This document shows positions 28,281 through 36,929 of a stretch of 64,000 nt of DNA, piece by piece (position 1 is the first letter of the stretch; every line of letters starts with the position of its first letter). The translations under genes and the position numbers were made by a program. The notes beneath the pieces were generated by a model. That model was not told the DNA's origin. It saw only the letters and a list, made by a program, of their open reading frames with translations, and made no database searches. Source of the stretch: Hyphomicrobiales bacterium (GTDB taxonomy: Bacteria > Pseudomonadota > Alphaproteobacteria > Rhizobiales > Rhizobiaceae); assembly GCA_900473805.1 (NCBI GenBank), contig UCMS01000015.1, forward strand, positions 1-64,000, read 5' to 3'.

Positions 28281-28454
28281 ATGCGTCAGCAGACCAAGCC
28301 GTTCATCATCGAACGCAAATCGTCCCGCAAACCAAAACCCGACGCGCTGAAACCGTCGATCTGGGGAAAGCTGGACACTGACATCGCACAAGGTCTCCAA
28401 GATCAGCGTGATAGGGAAGAAGCGGCCCCCACCGGTGGTGACGACCGCGCCTGA
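28281..28454 (+). CDS. Small basic plasmid protein of unknown function
   Basis: 57 residues from the ATG at 28281 after TGGAGGATCA. Begins MRQQTKPFIIERKSSRKPKP and continues KPSIWGKLDTDI; this opening recurs in short rhizobial plasmid proteins. The C-terminus is charged. Function unknown. It ends 3 bases before the convergent ArdC gene. Confidence 0.65.
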   Translation: MRQQTKPFIIERKSSRKPKPDALKPSIWGKLDTDIAQGLQDQRDREEAAPTGGDDRA

Positions 28455-28457
28455 CGT

Positions 28458-29381
28458 TCAGGCCGCAGCCTTCAGATCCGCTTCCGGCTGCAGGGAATGC
28501 AGGAAACTCACCGCGCGCTGCGCATGGGCCGCCGCCTGGAAGATCGCTCGCTTGTCGTTGGCAAGGACCGATAGCCAGGACTGCAGGTAGGACGCGTGAT
28601 CGGGTCGTGGCTCAAGCTCCGGCGCGATGCCGAGATCGGCGCACAGGAAGCAACTGCCGAGCTCGGCAATGAGTTCTTCGCGCGCCCGATCCGTCCGGTC
28701 CTTTGCATAGCGCGACAGGTCACGGCCGACGCGATGTCCCGCCGCGGTCCAGTGCGTCGCCTCATGGCTGAGGACGGCTGCATACCCGGCAGCATCGCGA
28801 AACGCCTCAAAGGGCGGCATCTGGATGTAGTCCATGACCGGCGAGTAGTAGGCCTGGTTGCCGCCGTGCCGGATGACTGCACCCGTCGCTTTGAAGAAGC
28901 GATCGGCACTCTCGATGCGCTCGACAGGATCCCGCACCTTGGCTGGCGGAGCATAATACGTGTCAGGCAAACCATCGATCTGCTCGATATTGAACACCGA
29001 ATAGGCCTTCAGAAACGGGATTTCCCGATCCACATCGTTGCCGCTCCTGTCGGCCACCGATTTAGTGAACCGACTGGCGAAGACCACCGTCGAGCCCGTT
29101 TCGCCCTTGCGGACGGCTCCGCCCAGTTCCAGCGCCTGCTTGAATGTCATCCACATTGAGGAAGAAAAACCGCGGGACATCTTTTCCGACCATAGGAGGA
29201 GCACGTTCATGCCCGAATAGGGCAAACCATTGTGGCGCACCGGGCGGGTGATACGACCATCGGTGTTAGCGGCGCTCCATGGCTTCATCCAGGGGCGTAC
29301 GCCCTGTCCGAGATCCTCGACGATCCGCTCGGTTATCCGCGTGTAGATGTCGATGCGATCTGTGTCCGTTTTCCTGGTCAT
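28458..29381 (-). CDS. ardC: ArdC-like antirestriction protein (ssDNA-binding/zincin)
   Basis: 307 residues. N-terminal ArdC/DUF1738 ssDNA-binding domain (RIDIYTRITERIVEDLGQGVRPWMKPW, shown in part; NVLLLW, FKQALELGG) and a C-terminal zincin-like part with the metallopeptidase motif LSHEATHW near residue 210 and REELIAELGSCFL. ArdC of plasmid pSa protects entering DNA from restriction. The gene is on the strand templated by the predicted transferred strand and has a start-proximal hairpin. GGAG precedes the ATG. Confidence 0.87.
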   Translation of the reverse strand: MTRKTDTDRIDIYTRITERIVEDLGQGVRPWMKPWSAANTDGRITRPVRHNGLPYSGMNVLLLWSEKMSRGFSSSMWMTFKQALELGGAVRKGETGSTVVFASRFTKSVADRSGNDVDREIPFLKAYSVFNIEQIDGLPDTYYAPPAKVRDPVERIESADRFFKATGAVIRHGGNQAYYSPVMDYIQMPPFEAFRDAAGYAAVLSHEATHWTAAGHRVGRDLSRYAKDRTDRAREELIAELGSCFLCADLGIAPELEPRPDHASYLQSWLSVLANDKRAIFQAAAHAQRAVSFLHSLQPEADLKAAA

Positions 29382-29752
29382 GACTTCTTTCTCCTTTTCT
29401 CAAGACCGCGCCTGTCGCGGTCCGTCACGGAGGTCCAAAGTCAGGGGCCGATGGTGTGACTATGCACCGGAACGGCCGCAACAGCGTGGAGGACGGCAAA
29501 GCCGTTGCATGGACGCCCGGCTCCTGCAGGACCGCCGAGCGGGACGGGCCGCGAGGCGTGGCACACGTGTCTTTTCAGGGGATGGAAACGGCGACGCGCT
29601 ATGGCGCCTGTCGAACAGACGTCGCCTGCTTACCGCATTTCTCAGATGCGCGAAGAGACCAAACGTCGGGTAGGGCGTCTGCGCTGCGATTGCCCAAGCA
29701 AAATCACTCGCGGGTCATTTCGGCAAACAGACCACTCGACAGCACGCCTAGA
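29382..29752. other. ArdC-bioR divergent interval
   Basis: 371 bases. It carries the ArdC leader hairpin (29404-29422) and must hold both promoters. No coding sequence was supported. It marks the left border of the biotin module. Confidence 0.5.
29404..29422 (-). repeat. Start-proximal hairpin of the ArdC gene
   Basis: GACCGCG-CCTGT-CGCGGTC, perfect 7-bp stem with a 5-base loop, 22 bases before the ATG. No T tract follows on the minus strand, so it is not a simple terminator. Confidence 0.7.
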
Positions 29753-29757
29753 GGAAA

Positions 29758-29767
29758 TTATCTATAA
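29758..29767. promoter_or_regulatory. BioR box of bioR
   Basis: TTATCTATAA fits the BioR consensus TTATMKATAA. It is the centre of a 20-bp palindrome (29753-29772) broken only at the central two bases, ending directly before the bioR ATG. Indicates autoregulation. Confidence 0.85.
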
Positions 29768-29772
29768 TTTCC

Positions 29773-30408
29773 ATGAGCACATCAATCGACGACACTATCG
29801 CGCAACGCATAAGCCGAATTTTGGCCGATCGCATTGTCACCGGTGTATTGCTGCCAGGCACAAAACTGAGGCAGGACCACATCGCTGAGGAGTTTGAGAC
29901 AAGCCATGTCCCCGTCCGGGAAGCTCTTCGCAGGTTGGAATCCCAGGGCCTTGCCGTCAGCACACCACGAAGAGGAGTACGTGTTGCGTCGTTTTCCAAG
30001 GCGGAAGTCGATGAAGTATCGCGGATGCGCGCAGTCCTTGAGGGCCTTGCCCTCCGGCACGCAGCACCGCATTTGACCCGATCAATCCTGGATCAAGCCG
30101 AGGTTGTCACAAAGAAGGGCGATATTGCCGCTGATTTAAACGAACAGGAAGAAGCAAATCGGCGATTTCACGGAATGCTTCTCGCTCCTTGTGGAATGCC
30201 GAGGCTCCTTGCCCAGATCGACGACCTACATATGATTGGTTCCCGACTTATGTTCGTTTCTGAGCGTGGTGAGTGGGCACCCCGCGTCGATCACGAACAC
30301 CATGCCATCCTCCGTTACCTTCGTGCTGGGCACGTTGACGATGCGGTCAGAGCGCTTGAGAGACATGTTCTGCGGCTAGTGGATGAGCCAATCGCTCTAG
30401 CGAAATAA
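29773..30408 (+). CDS. bioR: BioR, GntR-family biotin repressor
   Basis: 211 residues. N-terminal winged-helix GntR domain (residues about 8-70, GTKLRQDHIAEEFETSHVPV then REALRRLESQGL) and a C-terminal FCD-type helical domain with ligand-pocket His residues (FHGMLL, HEHHAIL). Found next to bioBFDAZ with BioR boxes in front of both, it matches BioR, the alphaproteobacterial regulator of biotin synthesis. No Shine-Dalgarno sequence is close to the ATG because the operator abuts it; GAGGA lies 17 bases upstream. Confidence 0.88.
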   Translation: MSTSIDDTIAQRISRILADRIVTGVLLPGTKLRQDHIAEEFETSHVPVREALRRLESQGLAVSTPRRGVRVASFSKAEVDEVSRMRAVLEGLALRHAAPHLTRSILDQAEVVTKKGDIAADLNEQEEANRRFHGMLLAPCGMPRLLAQIDDLHMIGSRLMFVSERGEWAPRVDHEHHAILRYLRAGHVDDAVRALERHVLRLVDEPIALAK

Positions 30409-30478
30409 TCAACGCAACGGAGAGGCTTTCGAGCGAATTTGCAGAGATGCCTGCCTACCGATCTTGTCTTCGCAAAAA

Positions 30479-30488
30479 TAATAGATAA
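30479..30488. promoter_or_regulatory. BioR box of the bioB operon
   Basis: TAATAGATAA, whose complement TTATCTATTA fits the BioR consensus with one difference. It lies 39 bases before the bioB start. ATAGATA (30481-30487) is also an arm of an inverted repeat with TATCTAT (30499-30505). Confidence 0.7.
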
Positions 30489-30527
30489 AGTTATCGTCTA
30501 TCTATCATTTACGAGGAGGATCTTCAT

Positions 30528-31532
30528 TTGGTAGTAGCTTCAGAGATAATTTGCAGGGAAAATGGTCATCCATCCGGGAGTTCGCTAGCCACGACCACCG
30601 ATATCGCGCTTTTTATCTATAATTTGCCGTTCAACGATCTACTGTTTCGCGCGCAGCAGGTTCATCGCGAGAATTTCGATCCGAACGCCATCCAGATGAG
30701 CCGCCTCCTGTCGATCAAGACGGGTGGCTGCGCCGAGGACTGTGGCTATTGCAGCCAGTCGGCGCATTACCCGACCAGGCTCAAGGCGTCGAAGCTGATG
30801 GAAGTGCAACGCGTTCTTTCCGAAGCGCGCAAAGCCAAGGAGGGCGGGGCGACGCGCTACTGCATGGGGGCCGCTTGGCGCAATCCGAAGGACCGCGACA
30901 TGGATGCGCTCGTCGCCATGGTCGAGGGTGTGAGGTCGCTTGGCATGGAGACCTGCATGACGCTCGGCATGCTGACGCCGGAGCAGTCCGCGCGGCTCGC
31001 CGATGCCGGGCTCGATTACTACAACCACAATGTCGATACGTCCGAGCGCTACTATTCTGAGATCATCACCACCCGCACCTTCGAAGACCGCCTAGAGACG
31101 CTCGCCAATGTTCGCGATGCCGGCATCAAGGTCTGCGCCGGCGGTATTCTCGGCATGGGCGAAACGGTCGAGGACCGGATTTCGATGCTGGTGACGCTCG
31201 CCAATCTGCCATCGCCGCCCGAAAGCGTGCCGATCAACATGCTGATCCCGATCCCAGGCTCGAAGCTTGAGAATGCAGCGCCCGTCGATCCGATCGATTT
31301 CGTCCGCACCATCGCGCTGGCACGCATCCTGATGCCGAAGTCGCATGTGCGCCTCTCGGCCGGACGAACCGAAATGAGTGACGAAATGCAGGCGCTCTGT
31401 TTCTTCGCGGGGGCCAACTCCATCTTCGTCGGCGAGACGCTGCTGACCGCAGACAATCCCGGTGAGGATCACGACAGCGCGCTGTTCCGTCGCCTCGGCC
31501 TGAAGCCGATGGAGCTGGAGACCACCCGGTGA
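30528..31532 (+). CDS. bioB: BioB, biotin synthase
   Basis: 334 residues. Radical-SAM enzyme that inserts sulfur into dethiobiotin, the last step of biotin synthesis. The [4Fe-4S] motif CAEDCGYC (CxxxCxxC) follows LLSIKTGG. Starts at TTG with AGGAGG 8 bases upstream; no ATG or GTG fits the N-terminus better. A perfect BioR box (30613-30622) lies inside the coding sequence. First of five tightly packed genes; overlaps bioF by 4 bases. Confidence 0.95.
   Translation: MVVASEIICRENGHPSGSSLATTTDIALFIYNLPFNDLLFRAQQVHRENFDPNAIQMSRLLSIKTGGCAEDCGYCSQSAHYPTRLKASKLMEVQRVLSEARKAKEGGATRYCMGAAWRNPKDRDMDALVAMVEGVRSLGMETCMTLGMLTPEQSARLADAGLDYYNHNVDTSERYYSEIITTRTFEDRLETLANVRDAGIKVCAGGILGMGETVEDRISMLVTLANLPSPPESVPINMLIPIPGSKLENAAPVDPIDFVRTIALARILMPKSHVRLSAGRTEMSDEMQALCFFAGANSIFVGETLLTADNPGEDHDSALFRRLGLKPMELETTR
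30613..30622. promoter_or_regulatory. BioR box inside the bioB coding region
   Basis: TTATCTATAA, an exact match to the BioR consensus, 85 bases into bioB (encoding FIYN). Two-site arrangements near bioB are known in Agrobacterium; a bound repressor here could block elongation. Confidence 0.65.
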
Positions 31533-32674
31533 GCTCCCAGGCGCTCAAGCGCTACGAGGCGAAACTTGCCGGTCTTGAACGGAAGGCGCGGCTGCGGACG
31601 CTCGCGCCGCAGCAGGGGATTGATTTCACCTCTAACGATTATCTCGGTCTTGCCAGCGCACCTCGGCTTACAGCGGCGATCGCTGCCGCGATCGGGGAGG
31701 GGATCCCTGCCGGTGCCGGCGGCTCCCGTCTGCTGCGCGGCAATCACTGGGCTCACGAGGCGCTGGAAGCGGAGGCGGCGGCCTTCTTCGGCGCCGAGAG
31801 AGCGCTCTATTTCGGCAGTGGCTTTGCGGCAAATGTCGCGCTGTTCTCCACCTTGCCGCAGCGCGATGACCTTATCGTCCATGATGCGCTGATCCATGCC
31901 AGCGTTCATGACGGCATTGCCGCTAGCAAGTCCGAAGCAATCGCGGCGCCTCACAACGATGCCGATGCCTTCGATGCCGCGATCCGCCGCTGGCGGGACA
32001 ATGGCGGCAAGGGCACGCCGTGGATCGCCGTCGAAAGCCTCTATTCGATGGATGGCGACCGTGCACCGCTCAAGGCTTTGGCTGAGATTGCTCGCCGCCA
32101 TGACGGCTTTCTTGTGGCCGACGAGGCGCATGCGACGGGCGTTTTCGGCCCGGGCGGTCGCGGATTGGTCGCGGGGATCGAGGGAGATGGCAATGTCATC
32201 ACCCTGAATACCTGCGGCAAGGCGCTCGGGACCTCCGGTGCTCTGCTTGGCCTGCCGGCTATCCTGACCGATTACATGGTCAATCGCGCCCGCAACTTCA
32301 TCTATTCCACCGCGCCGTCGCCGCTGATCGCCGCCGGCATCCGCGAGGCTTTGCGGATGATCGAGGACGAACCGGGACGCCGCGGTCGTCTCGATGTCCT
32401 GTGCAGCCTTGCTGCCGAACAGCTGCAATCGAAGCTCGGCGTGATCCCCAGCGGTTCACAGATCCAGCCGGTAATGATCGGCGACAATGGACGCGCAGTG
32501 CGCGTTGCTGCGCGGTTGCAGGACGAAGGGTTCGATATCCGCGCGATCCGCCCGCCGACAGTGCCCGAAGGAACCGCCCGGCTGCGGATCTCGATCACCC
32601 TGAACGTCGACGAAGAGAAGATCACCGCCATGACGGACTGTCTCGCCGCAGCGATCGCAAGGGAACAACGATGA
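31529..32674 (+). CDS. bioF: BioF, 8-amino-7-oxononanoate synthase
   Basis: 381 residues. PLP enzyme joining pimeloyl-ACP (or -CoA) and alanine. Typical blocks: [31 protein letters not shown], the Asp motif [12 protein letters not shown] and the PLP-lysine region [13 protein letters not shown]. Starts at GTG overlapping the bioB stop. Ends in the bioD ATGA overlap. Confidence 0.95.
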   Translation: MSSQALKRYEAKLAGLERKARLRTLAPQQGIDFTSNDYLGLASAPRLTAAIAAAIGEGIPAGAGGSRLLRGNHWAHEALEAEAAAFFGAERALYFGSGFAANVALFSTLPQRDDLIVHDALIHASVHDGIAASKSEAIAAPHNDADAFDAAIRRWRDNGGKGTPWIAVESLYSMDGDRAPLKALAEIARRHDGFLVADEAHATGVFGPGGRGLVAGIEGDGNVITLNTCGKALGTSGALLGLPAILTDYMVNRARNFIYSTAPSPLIAAGIREALRMIEDEPGRRGRLDVLCSLAAEQLQSKLGVIPSGSQIQPVMIGDNGRAVRVAARLQDEGFDIRAIRPPTVPEGTARLRISITLNVDEEKITAMTDCLAAAIAREQR

Positions 32675-33306
32675 ACGTCCGCTATGTCGTGACAGGCACC
32701 GATACCGGTATCGGCAAGACCATCTTCTCCGCGGCGCTCACCGCCGCACTTGGCGCCGTCTACTGGAAGCCGGTTCAATCCGGGCTGGACGAGGAGACTG
32801 ACAGCGAAGCGGTGATGCGGCTCGGCGGACTGAGCAGCGAGCGCATCCTGCCGGAAGCCTATCGTCTGGCAACGCCGGCATCACCCCATCTTTCGGCCCG
32901 CCTTGACGGCGTCACCATCGATCCTGACCAGCTCGTTCCGCCTGACGTCGATGGGGCAATAGTGATCGAGGGAGCAGGGGGGCTGCTCGTCCCGCTCTCG
33001 GAGGATCTGGTCTACGCCGATATTTTCGCGCGCTGGCAGATACCCACCATCCTCTGCGCGCGGACGACGCTCGGCACCATCAATCACACTCTGCTTTCCG
33101 TCGAAGCGATGAAGCATCGTGGCATTCCGATTTTCGGGATTGCCTTTATCGGTGAGGAAAACCAGGAGACGCAACGGATCATCGCCACCATGAGCGGCAC
33201 GCGCATCCTTGGCCGTCTGCCGTGGATGACCGAGATCAGCGCCGAAGGATTGCAGCAGGCGTTCAGCGCGAACATCGATGTCGCTGCCTTCAAGGAGGCC
33301 GCTTGA
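32671..33306 (+). CDS. bioD: BioD, dethiobiotin synthetase
   Basis: 211 residues. ATP- and CO2-dependent closure of the ureido ring of dethiobiotin. P-loop GTDTGIGKT at residues 8-16, VYWKPVQSG and [11 protein letters not shown] are family motifs. ATGA overlap with bioF; its stop overlaps the bioA start (TGATG). Confidence 0.95.
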   Translation: MNVRYVVTGTDTGIGKTIFSAALTAALGAVYWKPVQSGLDEETDSEAVMRLGGLSSERILPEAYRLATPASPHLSARLDGVTIDPDQLVPPDVDGAIVIEGAGGLLVPLSEDLVYADIFARWQIPTILCARTTLGTINHTLLSVEAMKHRGIPIFGIAFIGEENQETQRIIATMSGTRILGRLPWMTEISAEGLQQAFSANIDVAAFKEAA

Positions 33307-34571
33307 TGAACCGTTCGGCCGTCTGGCACCCCTTCACTCAGCATGCGCTTGAGCCGCCGATGAAGCGCATCACCGCCACCGAAGGCGCCTATCTGATCGA
33401 CGAGGACGGCAACCATCTGCTCGATGCCATCTCCTCCTGGTGGGTGATCACCCATGGCCACCGCCACCACAGGATCATGGAGGCGATCCGTACCGCGACC
33501 GAAACCTACGATCAGGTCATCTTCGCCGAATTCACCCACGAACCGGCTGAACAGCTGGCCAAGGGCCTGATCGAGATCGCTCCGCCGGGACTGCGGCATG
33601 TCTTCTACTCCGACAGCGGTTCGACCTCGGTCGAAGTCGCGATCAAGATAGCGCTCGGCTACTTCCACAACCGAGGCGAAGCGCGAAACCGGATCGTGGT
33701 GATGGAGGGCAGCTATCACGGCGATACGATCGGCACGATGTCCGCCGGCGAGCGCGGCGTCTTTAATGCCGCCTACGAACCGCTTCTCTTCGGCGTCGAC
33801 AGGTTGCCTTTCCCGGAACCGGGCAGGGAACAGGAGGTACTCGACTGTTTCAAAGACCTTTGCCAGGCTGGAGGCATTGCCGCACTGCTAATCGAGCCGC
33901 TGATCCTTGGCGCCGGGGGCATGAAGATCTATGCGGCAAGCGTGCTTGCGGGCCTGCAGCAGATCGCCGGGAGCCACGGCTGCCTGCTGATCGCCGACGA
34001 AGTCATGACCGGCTGGGGGCGGACGGGAACGATGTTCGCCTGCGAGCAGGCCGGCATCACGCCCGATATTCTCTGCACCTCCAAGGGGTTGACCGGAGGC
34101 GCCGTGCCGCTTGCCGCGACGCTCGCGACCGCGGAGATTTTCGAGGCACACCTCTCGACCGACCGTCGCAAGACCTTCTTCCACTCGAGTTCCTACACCG
34201 CCAATCCGATCGCCTGCGCGGCGGCCGTCGCCAATCTTGAGGTCTGGCGGAGCGAACCGGTTTTCGAGCGCATCCGCGCAGTAGAGGAAACGCACCGCCA
34301 ACAGCTGGCGCGGTTCGTGGGTGATAGGCGCTTTACCGGTATCCGTCAGGCTGGAACGATCGCGGCACTCGATCTCGCCGTACCCGTCGGCGGCTATCTT
34401 GCCTCGGCCGGACCGCGCATGCGCAAACTGTTTCGCGATCGTGGCCTGCTCATCCGGCCGCTCGGCAATGTCCTCTACCTGATGCCGCCCTATTGCGTGA
34501 CCGAGCAGGAACTTGCCCGCGCCTACGATGCGATAGATGAGGTCGCGTCGCTCGTTCTGGACCGCAACTGA
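33306..34571 (+). CDS. bioA: BioA, adenosylmethionine-8-amino-7-oxononanoate aminotransferase
   Basis: 421 residues. PLP aminotransferase making diaminononanoate. VWHPFTQH opens the family; [40 protein letters not shown] and the lysine in CTSKGLTGG (about residue 259) mark the active site. Start codon overlaps the bioD stop; the frame is open upstream inside bioD but this start fits the family. Confidence 0.95.
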   Translation: MNRSAVWHPFTQHALEPPMKRITATEGAYLIDEDGNHLLDAISSWWVITHGHRHHRIMEAIRTATETYDQVIFAEFTHEPAEQLAKGLIEIAPPGLRHVFYSDSGSTSVEVAIKIALGYFHNRGEARNRIVVMEGSYHGDTIGTMSAGERGVFNAAYEPLLFGVDRLPFPEPGREQEVLDCFKDLCQAGGIAALLIEPLILGAGGMKIYAASVLAGLQQIAGSHGCLLIADEVMTGWGRTGTMFACEQAGITPDILCTSKGLTGGAVPLAATLATAEIFEAHLSTDRRKTFFHSSSYTANPIACAAAVANLEVWRSEPVFERIRAVEETHRQQLARFVGDRRFTGIRQAGTIAALDLAVPVGGYLASAGPRMRKLFRDRGLLIRPLGNVLYLMPPYCVTEQELARAYDAIDEVASLVLDRN

Positions 34572-35560
34572 TGACATTCACCGGTTCCACCCGCATGGCG
34601 GGCTTCGGTCACGCCGTCCCCCGGCGTTGCGTTGCCAATGCCGAAATCGAGGTGCAGTTCGGCCTCGAACCCGGTTGGATCGAACGCCGCACCGGCATCC
34701 GCACCCGCTACTGGGCCGGGGAAGGGGAGACCCTGACCGGTCTTGCGGCCGAGGCCGGCCGGATGGCGCTGGAGGATGCCGGGATTGCGGGCCGGGGTAT
34801 CGCCCTGACGCTGCTTGCCACTTCGACACCCGATCATCTGCTGCCGCCATCGGCGCCGCTGCTGGCCCACAAGCTCGGGCTGACCGCATCAGGCGCCATC
34901 GATCTCGCCGGCGCCTGCTCAGGCTTCCTTTATGCACTGACGCTCGCCGATGCTTTCGTGCGCGCACATGGGCGTGCCGTCCTCGTGGTCGCCGCCAATA
35001 TTCTCAGCCGCCGGATTAATCCTAAAGAGAAAGCAAGCTCCGTACTTTTCGCCGATGCAGCGGGTGCGGTTGTGCTCACTCCTCAGCGGGACGTCGACCG
35101 CGGCCTTCTCGCGACCGAGCTTTCGGCCGATGGAAGTGGTTATGATCTGATCCAGATCCCGGCCGGCGGCAGCAATCGACCATTTGAAGCCGGGCTTTGC
35201 AAGGAAGAGTTTCTGATGACCATGCGCGACGGTCGGGAGGTGTTTTCCAGAGCAGTTAGCCTCATGACAGCAACATCACAGCAGGTCTTGAAACGCTCTA
35301 ATGTCCCTGTCCAAGGCGTGGATCGCTTCGTGCCACACCAAGCGAACGCGCGGATGTTCGACGCAATTTGCAAGAACCTCGGTATCGATAGCGGTCGAAC
35401 CGTCAACACGATAGAACGCTATGGAAATTCTTCCGCTGCGACCATCCCACTATCGCTCTCGATCAGCAATCGGCAAAAGCAAATTGCAGAAGGAGAATGC
35501 CTGCTCCTGACAGCAGCAGGGGCGGGGATGGTCGGAGGAGCAGCGATGTTCAAGGCATAA
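34571..35560 (+). CDS. bioZ: BioZ, KAS III-like enzyme for pimeloyl precursor synthesis
   Basis: 329 residues, a beta-ketoacyl-ACP synthase III homolog. The triad is present: Cys in [10 protein letters not shown], His in VPHQANARM, Asn in [11 protein letters not shown]. In Agrobacterium BioZ condenses a glutaryl thioester with malonyl-ACP to start the pimelate chain, replacing BioC/BioH. Starts on the last base of bioA. The last ~500 bases look lower in GC than the rest of the operon, a possible recombination border. Confidence 0.9.
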   Translation: MTFTGSTRMAGFGHAVPRRCVANAEIEVQFGLEPGWIERRTGIRTRYWAGEGETLTGLAAEAGRMALEDAGIAGRGIALTLLATSTPDHLLPPSAPLLAHKLGLTASGAIDLAGACSGFLYALTLADAFVRAHGRAVLVVAANILSRRINPKEKASSVLFADAAGAVVLTPQRDVDRGLLATELSADGSGYDLIQIPAGGSNRPFEAGLCKEEFLMTMRDGREVFSRAVSLMTATSQQVLKRSNVPVQGVDRFVPHQANARMFDAICKNLGIDSGRTVNTIERYGNSSAATIPLSLSISNRQKQIAEGECLLLTAAGAGMVGGAAMFKA

Positions 35561-35615
35561 AGTATCGTGCGCGTGGACCGCGCTGATTCGCTTCGAACGC
35601 CTTGCTGTAGTGGAA

Positions 35616-35636
35616 GGGCGGGATTAATTCCCGCCC
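35616..35636. terminator. Hairpin after bioZ
   Basis: GGGCGGGA-TTAAT-TCCCGCCC: perfect 8-bp stem, between bioZ and the convergent gene ending at 35644. It may stop transcripts from both sides, though it lacks a T run. Confidence 0.65.
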
Positions 35637-35643
35637 ACTTGGA

Positions 35644-36231
35644 TCATCCCAAAGCCGCCATCTGAGCTTCGGCCGCCTTGCGATCAAGCGATGCGCCCGG
35701 GTTTTCGACCGGCCGGTCGAAGGGCTTCCATGTCTCGCCGACGACTTGTTTGTAGGCCGCTACCGCACCCTCGGCTGCCATACGTAGCGCGTGTGACTGG
35801 ACTCCCATGTCGGCTGCGAATTCCCGCTTGCGCTGGGCGCCGCTGTCATAGCCGACCGGACCGTCGAGATCCTCATCGCGGGAATCATTCGATGCCTTGG
35901 CCGTTGCATCGCGCGCCTCGGTGACGGCGCGGGAGTAGAACTGTCCGGCGCCATGCGCCGATCCGACGAAGGCTCCGACGATCCGTTGCAGATGTATCTG
36001 CATGGCCTTTTCGCCCAGGCCTTCGGAGAGGCTTTCGGCGGTCTCGATGATCAGCCGCTCATGCAGGCTGCGGATGCCATCGCTGTCGACGACCGTGGTG
36101 CCGAAGCTTTCGGCGATCTTGAGCGCCTGGGTGGCGTCGGGGCAGGAGAGGCGGACCATTTCGAGGGTCGTCCCTCGGCGGGATTGCTGCGACCTGGCAT
36201 TGGAGCGATTGGGGGTGGTGGGCTTGGCCAT
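35644..36231 (-). CDS. Conserved plasmid protein of unknown function (195 aa)
   Basis: 195 residues from MAKPTTPNRSNARSQQSRRG, a basic, probably disordered start. The body (EMVRLSCPDATQALKIAESF, LHERLIIETAESLSEGLGEK, VGAFVGSAHGAGQFYSRAVT) is mostly helical. Similar proteins occur with ParB/DUF7007 genes on rhizobial plasmids; no function is known. GGAAGGAACAG precedes the start, and a hairpin (36263-36276) lies 31 bases upstream. Confidence 0.75.
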   Translation of the reverse strand: MAKPTTPNRSNARSQQSRRGTTLEMVRLSCPDATQALKIAESFGTTVVDSDGIRSLHERLIIETAESLSEGLGEKAMQIHLQRIVGAFVGSAHGAGQFYSRAVTEARDATAKASNDSRDEDLDGPVGYDSGAQRKREFAADMGVQSHALRMAAEGAVAAYKQVVGETWKPFDRPVENPGASLDRKAAEAQMAALG

Positions 36232-36262
36232 GTCTGTTCCTTCCGTGGCTGCCGAAGCGGTT

Positions 36263-36276
36263 CCGGCCCGTGCCGG
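36263..36276 (-). repeat. Start-proximal hairpin of the 195-aa gene
   Basis: CCGGC-CCGT-GCCGG, 31 bases before the start. On the minus strand it reads GACCGGCACGGGCCGG, similar in layout to the ArdC leader GACCGCGACAGGCGCGG. Confidence 0.5.
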
Positions 36277-36465
36277 TCTGCCCTTCGATGCGGACGACCA
36301 GAACCGGTAAGGGACGGGCGGCTTCACAGGTCCGATCCGACTGAGCCAGCAGGGCAGGTTTGCGGGCCAGCAGGTTTCGACCTGCTTGGGACCGCGAGCC
36401 TGCCCTCGCGCAGTGAGGTCGGGTCGGCCGCTCCGCGGCGCGACAGCGGCCTTGAAGCGACCGGC

Positions 36466-36484
36466 CGCCGGTGAACACCGCAAC
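36466..36484. repeat. 19-base dispersed repeat, copy 1
   Basis: GGCCGCCGGTGAACACCGC, identical to 41784-41802. Forms the CGGTG/CACCG part of a hairpin but lacks the full outer stem and T run of copy 2. Confidence 0.6.
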
Positions 36485-36617
36485 GAAAAGAAGGGCAGTC
36501 CGGCACGGGTCCGATATCAAATGCCAGCTGTAGGGAGGCGACGTGGCCAAGCCTACCATCCTGGGCGCCGCATGGTGATGACAAAGCACCCCGCAGCTCA
36601 CTCGGTTTCTGGGCCGC

Positions 36618-36929
36618 CTATCCCGCGCGAGGCAAAACGCGTACATCGGCGCATTCCTCGAGCGCGTCGATGATCTGCTCCTGCACGACCAGCCTGCATG
36701 TGAGCGTGTCGAGTTCGCCCCAGCGTTCGAAAGACAGACGATCGGCAAGCTCTTGATGATAGAGACGAGGGTCGGATCGGCGACGTGCCCGGCTCCGGAC
36801 CTTTAGCGTGATCGCCTGCCGTCCGGCGCGCGCGGCAATCTGCCGGGTCAGGCAATCAAGATGCCGCAGGGTTTCGCGCCGGGCACGGATGGCCTTCGCC
36901 AGCGGTCTCGACGCAAGGACGTCGGTCAT
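36618..36929 (-). CDS. Conserved plasmid protein of unknown function (103 aa)
   Basis: 103 residues, very Arg-rich (RARRETLRHLDCLTRQIAARA) and helical. ATG overlaps the stop of the DUF7007 gene (ATGA), so it is translated with it. Possibly nucleic-acid binding from its charge, but no motif supports this. Confidence 0.7.
   Translation of the reverse strand: MTDVLASRPLAKAIRARRETLRHLDCLTRQIAARAGRQAITLKVRSRARRRSDPRLYHQELADRLSFERWGELDTLTCRLVVQEQIIDALEECADVRVLPRAG

Larger units (their letters stand above)
36232..36617. other. Long leader before the 195-aa gene
   Basis: 386 bases with a start-proximal hairpin (36263-36276) and a 19-base sequence (36466-36484) repeated exactly at 41784-41802. No gene was supported. 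Confidence 0.5.
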
